In this document: piece after piece, positions 44,321 through 54,080 of the stretch
Layout of the letters: the number at the start of each line of letters is the position of its first letter
Position numbering within the stretch: the first letter of the stretch is position 1
NCBI GenBank assembly: GCA_963580285.1
Contig: OY757010.1
Span: 220,243,234 to 220,307,233 of the forward strand
Length of the DNA stretch: 64,000 nucleotides
Source: Lucinisca nassula
Taxonomy: Eukaryota > Mollusca > Bivalvia > Lucinida > Lucinidae
Reading direction: 5' to 3'
The notes under the pieces: generated by a model
Told to the model about the DNA's origin: nothing
Database searches by the model: none
The model's input: only the letters and a program-made list of their open reading frames with translations
Program-made: the position numbers and the translations under genes

Positions 44321-44374
44321 CATGAAAACACACCTAAATAATCTTGACCCCCTTAAACCCCACTTTCATGTAGT

Positions 44375-44655
44375 AAACAAACCGATGTTATTGAGACGTT
44401 GGACTCTACCTCCCGATATTTGATTGAACTTTTAAATACTGACAATGGTTATTTTGAACCTGTGGTTTGCAGACGTTGGTCGAAAGAATTTCACTGAAAA
44501 AAGCTAATTCTGATTACTCTGACGCTCCATTCGCACCTTTCTTCGATGGTGACATCCTTAAGGCTATGACTTATGGGGATTATATTTTACAGCTTATTCG
44601 TTTTGCTAGAGCTTGTTGTTATGTTGATGAATTTAAAGTCCTAAAGAAATTTTAA
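44375..44655 (+). pseudogene. Penelope-like RT fragment (post-core)
   Basis: Peptides ERISLKKANSDYSDAPFAPF and YILQLIRFARACCYVDEFKV match the PLE segment between the catalytic box and the thumb (usually ..ANxSDTEAPFLD and YGVYISQLIRFAR). Diverged and interrupted at both ends. Confidence 0.7.
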
Positions 44656-44659
44656 CAGA

Positions 44660-45460
44660 AAAACGCCTAAAATCTAAAATATGTTTCCGGTGAAATTCAA
44701 ATCTGCAATCTTAAAAATTAAAACAGGAATTTGGTTCACGTGCTTCTTAAGAAGGTAAGAGTGAGGGTACCAACTACATTACCACTTATCAAGTCTAAGA
44801 GAACCCGATACTATTGTTTTCTAACTGCAATTTGTCTTTTGGTCCAAGAGGCATCCTGTATATATCTAAATGTATAAACCCCGACTTTGCCATTTGAATC
44901 ATCTCATGCAACATCGGCCATGAATGCGTGATTGTTTACTTATCCACAGAAGATTTAATTTCGACCACATTTCAGCGTGCAACGTTGATGTGCAATACAA
45001 TTCCATATACAAAGAATAATAAAGTCATTCTGGTGACTTGAGTCTGTTTCTCAAATCATTGGCAGGGCGTAATATTTTCTACTGCATGTATCATCACAGT
45101 CTCTTTCCAAAGATTCTTAAGTCATCAGTATTAAGGCCTTGAATTCTAACATCTTTATACTATCGACAATCGCAGCTACTCTCAACAAATGTTTTTTTTT
45201 TTTGCGAACATACGTTTAAGAACTGCTCCGAGAATCCTTCATAAAACTCCATATGTCCTTATTTGTTGGTGGAATACAAATAAGTTCTGGACTGTTAGAG
45301 CCTTTGGAAGAACAAAATGCACAAAATAAACGAAAATAGCAGCCTTCGTTTTATTGAGTCTGTTCATGGCCAGTACTGAAATGTGCAACACCGGCCACAC
45401 CCTCTAGCACCGACGTAAGCAGAACACTGTTTTCAAAATGATAATAAATGAACCTGAAAA
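44660..45460. other. Intergenic, nothing recognised
   Basis: Unique AT-rich sequence without a supported gene. Confidence 0.4.
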
Positions 45461-45464
45461 AAAC

Positions 45465-46745
45465 TCAAAATGCCCCAAAATAGAAGTGAAGGCAAAGATC
45501 GATCCCATCAGAGACACCAAAGGGACAGAAACACAAACATGAAACTTCAGACCCAAATAGCGGAAAGCCAAAAGGACAATTACTTTCCCACAAAATTGGC
45601 TATCCAAAGCGATACAAACACTCAAAGAAATGCCATAACAAAATTTACCGCCTTGGATCGTTCAGTAAAACGAATTCCACTGCGGGTGGGGGGGGGGTGG
45701 GGGGGGGGCTTAAATCAATTTTACGTGGTCCCAATTCTCGCCCTTACTTCCGCCGCGATTTAACTGACTTCAACACTCGTAATAGATTTTTAACGGCTAA
45801 ACTCCTTAATCAGGGTTATCGGTACCATAAACTACGCAAAGCCTTTTCAAAATTTTATAGACGCCATTCTGATTTAATTTCAAAATTCAATATTGGACTT
45901 AAATCTCTTCTGCAACAAGGTCTATCGGAACCCGAATTTTATGGTGAATTAGTATATAAATTCAGAAAAATATATAACCGCAATGACTTCAGCACCCAAT
46001 TTCGTAAAATCATTCTTCGATATAAAAAGATTGGGTACAACATGGATATTATACGACAGACTGCATGCATGGTAGTTAGCCCAATCACGTTTGGAAACTT
46101 TACTTCCCTCTTTAATTGCACGCCGGTGGGTCAGGCCTCAGATTCTATGACGGCTCCAACGTAAATGCTTATTGAGAATTAGAGAGATCTAATTCAAGGT
46201 AATGTTGGTTGGTGCCTGATGCTCTGTCTCTGGTCGGGCCCATCGGAGTCTAACTGTTGGTTTTCTTTTGCTCCAGCTTTTCAGTGGTTTCTTGCTGTCG
46301 AGTCCTCACCGTTGTCTCACCTCTGTGGTTCTTTGATTTTTGTATTCACGGAGATGTTGCAATGATGAGATAGGAGGCCTTCACGCGGACTGAACAAATT
46401 ATGTGTCTAAATCGCGACGGAAGTAAGGGTGAGGATTGTGGCCACGTAAAATCGATTTAAGCCCCCAGTGGAAATCTTCCACTGACCGTTCCAAGGCGGC
46501 TCTTCTGTGGCGATTTATTTATGTTGTTGTTTGTTACTTACTGTGTGTATCACTTGTGTCTTTTTATTTTGGATGGCCATATGGCCATTTTGTGGGAAAG
46601 TAACTGTCCTTATGGCCTTCCTTTGTTTAGGTTTCCATTGTGGTCTGGTCGCTTAATGTTTGTATTTCTTTCCCTTTGGTGTCTTTTATGGGTGGAGTAA
46701 GTTAATTATATCAATTCCTGATCTTTGTTTTACTTCTACTTTAGA
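45465..46745 (+). mobile_element. Penelope-like element with inverted terminal arms
   Basis: Left arm (45465-45770) is the terminal unit in reverse orientation. The RT C-terminus (45775-46163) follows in plus orientation, then the 3' UTR and a forward terminal unit to 46745. A reverse PLE fragment starts immediately after. This gives long inverted arms around a coding remnant, the same plan as at 51455-53035. Confidence 0.8.
45775..46163 (+). pseudogene. Penelope-like RT C-terminal segment
   Basis: About 130 uninterrupted codons, from FNTRNRFLTAKLLNQGYRYH through KAFSKFYRRHSDLISKFNIG, SLLQQGLSEPEFYGELVYKF and QTACMVVSPITFGNF to CTPVGQASDSMTAPT and a TAA stop. The best preserved thumb/C-terminus in the window. 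The RT core is deleted just before FNTRNRF, the same point as in the 52-kb copy. Confidence 0.85.
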
Positions 46746-47065
46746 TACATAATTTGTTCAGTCCGCATGAAGGCCTCCCCACTCATCCGTGCAACATCTC
46801 CGTGGACACAAAAAATCAAACAGCCACAGAGAAGAAACAACTGTGAGGACTCGACAGCAATAAACCCCTGAAATGCTGGAGCAAAAGAAAGCCAACAGCA
46901 AGACTCCGATGGGCCCGACCAGAGACAGGGAATCCGGCAGCAACCAACATTACATAGAATTAGATTATCTCTAATTCTAAGTAACCCTTTACGCTGGAAC
47001 CGTCATAGAATCTGAGGACTGACCCACCGGCGTGCAATTAAAGAGGGAAGCAAAGTTGTGAATTT
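46746..47065 (-). mobile_element. Penelope-like 3' UTR fragment, reversed
   Basis: atttgttcagtccgcatgaa, cacagagaagaaacaactgt, atgggcccgaccagagacag, accggcgtgcaattaaagag: UTR and the last RT codons in reverse. The hammerhead relic at 47075-47510 follows directly. Confidence 0.8.
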
Positions 47066-47074
47066 TCAGAAAAC

Positions 47075-47510
47075 ATTTCTCTTCACCGCAAGAACACATG
47101 GCGCCCTAACACGTACCCCTGCCCTCCATCATAATGTAGGTTATATTTTCCAGTCCTTTAAGATCACTGCTTTTACTCCAGAATTTCGAAAATATTTGAG
47201 GGTCACTGATGATGCCTGACTGGCCGAAACTAGCAACTTTGATACAGACAAAAAATTCTACAGTTTTCAAATCTGTGGTGAAGAATTTACTTATATGTAT
47301 ACATTTTCATAGAACATATCAAACTTCACCAAAACTCGTTTTACGCGAAGGCAATGTGTGACGATCGTAAAACGACTGACGCAGAAAAAGAACAATCTGC
47401 ATACGTTCTGTGGCATAATCTGCCGAAACTGTCTTGCCTATCCTGCCAATTCTGCGGTGTACCCCATGCTTACAAAGGTAGTTTTTTTATAGAACATATT
47501 GCATGTACAT
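47075..47510 (+). mobile_element. Degenerate hammerhead-bearing repeat (family B relic)
   Basis: Plus-sense relic related to 57210-57525. Shared blocks include cataatgtaggttatatttt..cagtccttt, aatttcgaaaatatttgagg and attctgcggtgtaccccatg..cttacaaagg. A hammerhead relic is at 47200-47243 and a second half-core (tctgccgaaactg) at 47419-47430, about 199 bp later, so this was once a tandem array. Confidence 0.65.
47200..47243 (+). ncRNA. Hammerhead ribozyme relic
   Basis: GGGUCA, CUGAUGA, stem II UGCC-UGACU-GGCC (first pair lost), GAAAC. The stem III and stem I 3' strands (after CUAGCAAC) no longer match. Predicted inactive. Confidence 0.65.
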
Positions 47511-47726
47511 GACTACATATATGCACACCACTGACTTGCAACTGTGATGGTAGTGTGTTCACGTTCACCAGCCATTTATATTTCCGCGTCGATAACTTTC
47601 CTTCTGGATTGAATCTCAGAGTCGATACACTTTGCTTTCACTTATCTTTGTCATCAAATGTGGATTCCTGTAATCGAACTTTTTTTTATAAAAATTAAAA
47701 AAAGAAAGAAACTAACTTCATATATA

Positions 47727-49305
47727 CTACTCAAATTTTGCTAAGCATCAAAAGTTTTAGGATCGAATTTTCAGATTAGCTAATAGGTAAGTATTTTACT
47801 TTTTGATTTTCTTAAAGGGTAGCATTTCTTCTTTAAGTTGGTATAAAACTGGAAACCGCGACGCATACTGTGAAAATGTTAGACGCACGGGAATGACCTG
47901 ACCCATGAAATTCAAGTGTTATTAGACCTTGTTCGGATGTGAATGTTTTGTGTTTTGACGACTCATAAAGGACTTTTAGTGCTGACATTCACCTTTTTGA
48001 CACTGGATTATGGCTTACTTGCGTCGTAGAAACAGACTCTCGAATATTGAGCTTCAGAGGGGCATGGGAATGCTTGAAGGAGGCATGACCCAGAGGCAAG
48101 TCGCAACTGCCTTAGGGGTCAACCAGAGCGTCATCTGTAGGGCCTGGAACCGGTATCAAACTCATGGTAATGCTTCTAGACGTCATGCTGGGGTCGCCAA
48201 AGGGTCATGAGTCAACGTGATGATCGTTTCCTTCGCATTCAGGCAAGGAGACACCCTTTTGCCACTGCCGCCCACCAACGGTCTGAGCTCATGAACGCCA
48301 CTGGACTATATGTATCGACACAGACAGTCAGGAATAGGTTGCACAGCACTGGACTGAGGGCTAGAAAGCCATGTATTCGAATTCCGTTGTCACGTGATCA
48401 CAGGCAACATCGTTACAACTGGGCACAGGAACACGTCAACTGGCCCCTAAGGGACTGGCAGCCTATCCTCTTCACTGACGAGTCGAGGTACTGCCTCGAC
48501 TTCACAGACCGTCGTGCCAAGGTCTGGAGAGAGCCAGGGGAGCGTTACCAAGATTCTAAAATCTGTGAACATGACAGATAAGGAGGTTGGTCAATTATGG
48601 TTTGGGGTGGCATCAGCTGGGAGGGAAAAACTGACTTGCATGTCTTTCAGAACGGAACCATTACCGGTGAACGATACATCCATGAAATTCTGGATGTGTA
48701 TGTCAAACCCTATGCTGGTGCAGTCGGAGAAAATTTCATCCTTATGGACGATAATGCCCGTCCACACCGCTCAAGGGCTGTCGAACGCTACCTGGAACGT
48801 GAAACAATCGAACGATTAGATTGGCCAGCGCACTCACCGGATGCAAATCCGATTGAACATGTTTGGAATATGCTCCAGACTGCTGTATCGCATCGAAATC
48901 CGCAGCCACGCACTTTCCAGGAGCTTGGTATTGCACTCAGGGAGGAGTGGGACAATCTTCCTCAGCGCTCAGTAAAGACACTGATTCGGAGTATGGGAAA
49001 TCGTTGTCGGGCTATTATTCGTGCACGTGGTGGACATACACGATACTAGGACTCTGTACTTTTGATGTGTTACAAAATATGGATAATCATTCGAAAAGCT
49101 GATTCATGATTTTCTCTTCAATTTAGAGGGTTGGAGTACAAACGATCGAATTTCGCTTCATTAAAGATCAAATATTTGATGAAATTTGATAAATATTTTT
49201 GGAATACATAATTTCAGTTATTCTGACTTAAATTTGTTGTTCTTCATTTTGACCCAGCTGAAAAAATTAAACTTGAAGTTTTGATGCTTAGCAAAGTTTG
49301 AGTAG
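47727..49305 (+). mobile_element. Tc1/mariner transposon (DD34E), inactive
   Basis: Bounded by TA and inverted ends ctactcaaattttgctaagc..atcaaaa at the left and ttttgatgcttagcaaagtt..tgagtag at the right; about 1.58 kb. Encodes a decayed transposase (48010-49049). Confidence 0.9.
48010..49049 (+). pseudogene. Tc1-type transposase pseudogene
   Basis: Full-length homology: HTH region (MLEGGMTQRQVATALGVNQS), second HTH (HPFATAAHQRSELM), catalytic blocks LFTDESRYCLDF, ILMDDNARPHRS and SPDANPIEHVWNML. Spacing from the second Asp to Glu is 34 residues. Only two clear lesions: a frameshift at 48205-48210 (after GVAKGS) and a nonsense TAA at 48579-48581 in EHDR*GGWSIMVWGG. It therefore decayed fairly recently. 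Confidence 0.9.
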
Positions 49306-49339
49306 TATATTCGATACTACCATGGTCGCATTGTTTCTT

Positions 49340-49520
49340 TGTTTGAGTTGAGGATTTACGTACCCGTCAACGCATTTTGGAGACGTTGCTGTAAATAATA
49401 TGGGACTTTAACACGACATTGAGATGAAATGACATCTCAAGCCCTACCGTCCAAACAGACCAACAGGGTTTTCATGTAGGGACGGCCCGACACGCGTCTG
49501 TTCGCATGGGCAGGCTTAGG
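49340..49520 (-). repeat. Family R repeat, left half (split by PLE unit)
   Basis: gtttgagttgaggatttacg, ttggagacgttgctgtaaat, gacattgagatgaaatgaca, tcgcatgggcaggcttag. It continues at 49937 after the PLE terminal unit. Confidence 0.8.
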
Positions 49521-49936
49521 AGGCCTTCATGCATACTGAACATATTGTCTAAATCGCGGCGGAAGTAAGGGCGAGGATTGCGCAGGCGCGTAAAATCCAT
49601 TTAAGCAACCCCCTCGCCCAGTGGAATTCGTTTCACTGGCCGTTCCAAAGCGGTTTTTCAGTCGCGGTTTATTTTTTTATGGTTTGTCTTTGAGTGTGTG
49701 TATCGCTTGTTTTTTTTTTTGCTTTTTTAGTGTGTGTGTGTGGGGGGGGGGGGGTGGTTGTAATGCCAGTTGGCCATTTTGTGGGAACGTTAATGTCCTT
49801 TTGGCTTTCTTTCCGCTATTGATGTTTCCGTTAGGGCTTAGTTATTACATGATTGAGCTACTTTTCCTTTGGTGTCTCTGATGGGAACTGTGGGTTAAAT
49901 GTATAAATTCCTGATCATTGCCTTCGCTTCTATTTT
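49521..49936 (+). mobile_element. Solo Penelope-like terminal unit
   Basis: 416 bp starting gaggccttcatgcatactga and ending ccttcgcttctatt. It splits a family R repeat between ggcttag and atcttctaagcgg. The repeated ttag at the two edges may be a target duplication. This fixes the limits of the terminal unit as an independently inserted piece. Confidence 0.8.
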
Positions 49937-50042
49937 AGATCTTCTAAGCGGTTTACAAGTACCCATTTGTGGTCGGTTACAGCTCTGTGTGGAAGCATGA
50001 TGAGCCCAATCTATTTCTCCAATCCCCAATGGGCGGGCAATG
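49937..50042 (-). repeat. Family R repeat, right half
   Basis: gatcttctaagcggtttaca, acagctctgtgtggaagcat, cccaatgggcggg. Confidence 0.8.
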
Positions 50043-50060
50043 TTTACTTTTCTGAAATTT

Positions 50061-51180
50061 AGCTCACCTTAGGCCGAAGTCTCCGGGCAGCTAATGTGAC
50101 CGTCCTTCGTCGTCATTAGAAACGTTGTCGTCCACAATTACCTCAAGAAACATCACATCCAAAGCTGCAGAACGGATTCTGACCAAACTTGGTATAATGA
50201 TCTCTGGGAGATTCTGTTTCAAAGTTGTTTAAAGAATTTTATTCGATGCAGAAATCTGGTTGTCAGGGCAACGAAAATGGGAAATTACAGAAAATGTTAC
50301 AAAATATCCTTGTCTAAAACCAGAAGGCCGGTGTCTTTGATAATATGCACCTACCAAGATTGTTCGAATAATGGCCCTGGATTTGTTAAACCATAGCCCT
50401 GTGGTCGAATTGTTCTGCCTCTTGGTTCATTTGTTTCACATACCTTTGAAAATATCATTGTCTAAAACTAGAAATTCGATACTGGATATGAAGCTCTAGT
50501 AAACCTGTAATATGATTTTTCAGATAATATCTCTTTGGTAAAAGCTGGAACCGCCCTAGGGTTTCAATGTTTTTGTCAAATTGGAGAAACGAATAGCGGC
50601 CTACATTTCTGACACAAGAATGCCCGATCCTCTGATATTTTGTGCGTAGCTTTATCTGACAACGCTAAGGAAAACGTAGAGAAAAACTTAAAAACATATT
50701 TTATCTGAAAGCGGAAGGCCGATCTCTTTGATAGTAGGTACCTAGTTTCATCGAGTAAACTTCTATCAAGATTGAGCAAATAAATAAGAGCCACATGATC
50801 AAAACTGCCTCAATATCGCTTACTTCCTTTTGATGACTGGAGTTGGCTGCGTTCTTTGATTATGGCGTTTCCTGAGTGCTCTTTTCTTATGTGTTTGACC
50901 CGTCCTGAGAGTCACTTGTTTACATAGACACTATTCAGGAGACAATTTAAAAATAGTCCTGCATGGTACAAGAGGGCACAGGCCTTTGGTTGTTGGTTTG
51001 TAGTTTCATCTACCAACACTGTTACAGTTTTGGCCTTTGGACCAAAATAAGACCTATCCAGGGATCATTTGTTTTGCATAGACCTACATAGAGAAAAGAT
51101 CAAAATATTCATGTCTAAAACCAAAAGACCGAGGCCTTTAGTATTTTATATGTAGCTCCGTCAATTCCGGGACCACACCT
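50061..51180 (+). mobile_element. Family T element, copy 4, decayed
   Basis: Start agctcaccttaggccgaagt..gtgaccgtccttcgtcg. The core has spaced repeats with ttgtctaaaaccagaaggcc (50310, 50459, 51110) and aaattggagaaacg-type blocks, so a different unit from other copies. The AGGTGAGC end was not found; limit approximate. Confidence 0.55.
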
Positions 51181-51344
51181 ACTATTTTTCATATCGTATT
51201 TCTATAGTCCCGGTGTTATTATGCTTTACATATAGGGAACACGATTTAGAAATGTTATAAAAAAGAAGACCAAGAGCTTTATTGTTTGTTATTTTGCTCC
51301 ATTGGGCAAGTCTCTACCATAAGTGTTCAAATTATAAGTGTTCA

Positions 51345-51425
51345 AACTTTAAATATATTCCATAAAAGGAGTATCCTTTGGAAGCCAGAAATTAACCAAA
51401 GAAATTGAAAATATGGAGTGTACAT
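51345..51425 (-). repeat. Family B (hammerhead repeat) fragment beside PLE arm
   Basis: tattccataaaaggagtatc..ctttggaagc and aaaatatggagtgtacatg match the unit boundary region of 57210-57525. The hammerhead itself is absent. It sits directly before the reversed PLE arm at 51455. Confidence 0.6.
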
Positions 51426-51454
51426 GTTTTCTGATCCAAACTAGCTGGTATCTT

Positions 51455-53035
51455 GTTAAATAGAGGTGAAGGCAATGATCAGGAACCGATACAAATAACC
51501 CACAGCTCCCACCAGAGACACCAAAGGGAAAGAAACACAAACACGAAACAACAGACCCTAATGGAAACATCAATAGCGGAAAGCCAAAAGGACAGTTACT
51601 TTCCCACAAACTGGCCAATAGGCAATCCAAAATAAAATAATATAAGCGACACAAACACCCAAAGACAAACCGTAACAAAAATTAACCGCGACAGAAGAAC
51701 TGCCTTGGAACGGTCAGCGGAAACGAATTCCACTAGGGGGCTTAAATCGATTTTACGTGGCCACAATCCTCGCCCTTACATCCGTCGCGATTTAGACAAA
51801 TAATTTGTTCAGTCCACATGAAGGCCTCCTAACTCATCAGTACAACCCTCCTAACTCATCAGTGCAACATCTCCGTGAACACTCATGACCAAACAACCAC
51901 AGAGATGAAACACGGTGGGGACTCGACAACAAGAAACCACTGAAAGGCTGGAGCAAAATAAAACCAACAGTCAGTCTTCTTGTGTGAAACATAAAAATAG
52001 TTCAACACTCGTAATAAATTGTTAACCGTTTAACTTCTTAATCAGGGCTATCGGTATCATAAACTAAGCAAAGCCTTTTTCAAAATGTTATAGACGTCAT
52101 TCCGATTTAATTTCAAAATTCAATGTTGGATTTAAATAAAAATCAAAAATGAGTTCCTTTAAGAGCAATGAAAACATTCATAAGAAAGAAGATGGGCCAT
52201 ACTACGTAGTATTAAATCTCTTCTGCAACAAGGTCTTTCGGAAACCGAATTTTATGGTGTCTTAGTATTTAAATTCAGAAAAATATATAATTGCACTGAC
52301 TTCAGCACCCAGTTTCGTAAAAGTTTTCTTCGATATTTAAAGCTTGGCTACAACATAAATGTAATACGACAGACTGAATGCATGGTAGTTAACCCAATCA
52401 CAGTCGACAACTTTGCTTCCCTCTTTAATTGCACGCTGGTGGCCCAGGCCTCAGATTCTAGGACGTTTCCATCGTGAATGCTCACTGAGAATGAGAGAGA
52501 ATTTATATTCTGTAATGTTGTTTGGTGCCTGATGCTCTGTCTCTGGTCGGGTTCATCGGAGTATAAATGTCTGTTTTCTTTTGCTCCAGCATTTCAGCGG
52601 TTTCGTGCTGTCGAGTCTTCACCGTTGTTTCATCTCTGTGGTTGTTTGATTTTTGTGTTCACGGAGATGTTGCACTGATGAATTAGGGAGCCTTCATGCG
52701 GACGGAACAAATTAAGGATGTGAGGGCGAGGATTGTGGCCTCGTAAAATCGATTTAAGCCCATTTCTTTGACCGTTCCAATGCGGTTCTTCTGTCGCGGT
52801 GTATTTTTGTGATGGTTTGTCTTTTGAGTGTGTGTATCACTTATATTATTTTGTTTTGGATAGCCAATTGGCCATTGTTCGCGAAAGTAACTGTCCTTTT
52901 GGCATTCGGCCATTGATGTTTCCATTAGGGTCTAGTTGTTTCATGTTTGTATTTCTTTCCCTTTGGTGTCTCTTATGGGAACTGTGGGTTTAATGTATCG
53001 ATTCCTGATCACTGCCTTCACTTTATTTTATCAAT
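51455..53035 (+). mobile_element. Penelope-like element with ~530-bp inverted arms
   Basis: Left arm 51455-51990 is the terminal unit plus UTR, reversed. RT C-terminal sequence runs plus-strand at 52005-52475 (gttcaacactcgtaataa.. to ctttaattgcacgctggtgg), with many stops. Right arm 52495-53035 is UTR and terminal unit in forward orientation. A 74-bp retrozyme fragment is inserted at 52138-52211. Confidence 0.8.
52138..52211 (-). mobile_element. 5'-truncated retrozyme insertion (family A)
   Basis: Same sequence as 14824 onward (aaaaatcaaaaatgagttcc, tttaagagcaatgaaaacat, aagaaagaagatgggccat), ending inside hammerhead stem III (actacgtagta). Flanked by ttaaat at 52132-52137 and 52212-52217. 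Without it the host reads tta/cttaaatctcttctgc as at 45898. The constant end is the 3' end of the minus-sense RNA and the other end is truncated, as expected of target-primed or similar reverse transcription. Confidence 0.85.
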
Positions 53036-53193
53036 AGCTGCACTGATACTACTTCCAGGACCGCCCTGGCACTCTTGAACAAATAATTTATATACTTCGG
53101 TCTGAAAGCTATATACTTGTGTGAGTTAAGTCGTGAGTGGTATAGGACCGTCTTGGCCCATCTTCATCTATACATATTTTTTTTTAATTGCAG

Positions 53194-53757
53194 ACATTCA
53201 TGGTATATTACGTGGAACCAAAGAACATACGCCTTGATGCGACGCAAGATAAAGATGTAACAGTTATGTCAGACAGGGATTTGATTGCTTTGATTTCATT
53301 GGAAGACGCGAAGACTTATCTGTTTCCTCATGGTCGAATCATCGTTGATTACGTTCCTTGCAAACCAATGGTTTCCAATATCCCTTTCTTCAAAGGACCT
53401 GGAGATTTTACAACAATGTTGTCTGACGTACAGATCAATCAGAGCAAGTACACTGGTCTCCTCACAACCGGAACTTTATACCCATGCGGAGGAGGCACCA
53501 TATCGTTCCATTGCACAGTCGAAATTAATGGGACGAGCGATTCAAGCATTAGAACACATGTTGCTGACCATTTGAAGATAATAAAAGAAAAAGCTGAGGG
53601 AATAACAAGGATATGTGTGATTATGGAGAAAACTGTTTCAACTGAAACTCTTACTAGAATATTCAGAGAGCTTGGAGCAGATACAGTGATGGGGGATGAT
53701 CGAACAGCATGTAGAAAAATATACCCAGACACATTACTTTTCGAAAAGAAATTGTAG
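53194..53757 (+). CDS. NAT16-like paralogue 2, terminal exon
   Basis: After a long T-run and CAG (53191-53193), 187 codons and TAG. Starts TFMVYYVEPKNIRLDATQDK. Domain blocks: LFPHGRIIVDYVPCKPMVSN, TTMLSDVQINQSKYTGLLTT, CTVEINGTSDSSIRTHVADH, PDTLLFEKKL. Intact, with the same phase-0 acceptor as the exon at 37592. No exon 1 or 2 equivalent was recognised between 38150 and 53190, so this is either a gene whose upstream exons have diverged or an orphan duplicated exon. Confidence 0.7.
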   Translation, partial: TFMVYYVEPKNIRLDATQDKDVTVMSDRDLIALISLEDAKTYLFPHGRIIVDYVPCKPMVSNIPFFKGPGDFTTMLSDVQINQSKYTGLLTTGTLYPCGGGTISFHCTVEINGTSDSSIRTHVADHLKIIKEKAEGITRICVIMEKTVSTETLTRIFRELGADTVMGDDRTACRKIYPDTLLFEKKL

Positions 53758-53759
53758 TT

Positions 53760-54080
53760 TATATGGCAAAGGTACAAAATTCATTCTAAGATTAGTTACA
53801 TTTGGCCTTGGCTTTATTTCGATGAAACATTTCAGACCAACAGTCTTCATTTACCAACATATTACAATGAACATTTGGCGTTGTCGTTAAGCAACGTCGC
53901 GTACAAACAGCCGTCTTGATTGTTCAGTGGAATATTCAAGTGATGTCTCGTCATGCCGATGACTGTTTAAAATTTCGACAATGCATCAAATAACCTATTG
54001 CATATTGGTGGACTTTTTCATTGCTTTGCAAGTCCATTTTCATTTAAGGGGTGACTGGTCTATATTTGTTTTCTATTTTT
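53760..54080. other. Downstream of paralogue 2, nothing recognised
   Basis: No polyadenylation signal or repeat identified. Confidence 0.4.

Noticed and set aside
46355..46400. ctgatgag followed by ..ggactgaac in the PLE UTR, resembling a hammerhead core
   Set aside because: The second core element reads GAAC, not GAAA, stem II does not pair well, and no downstream strand complements the stem I candidate. The match is confined to CUGAUGAG.
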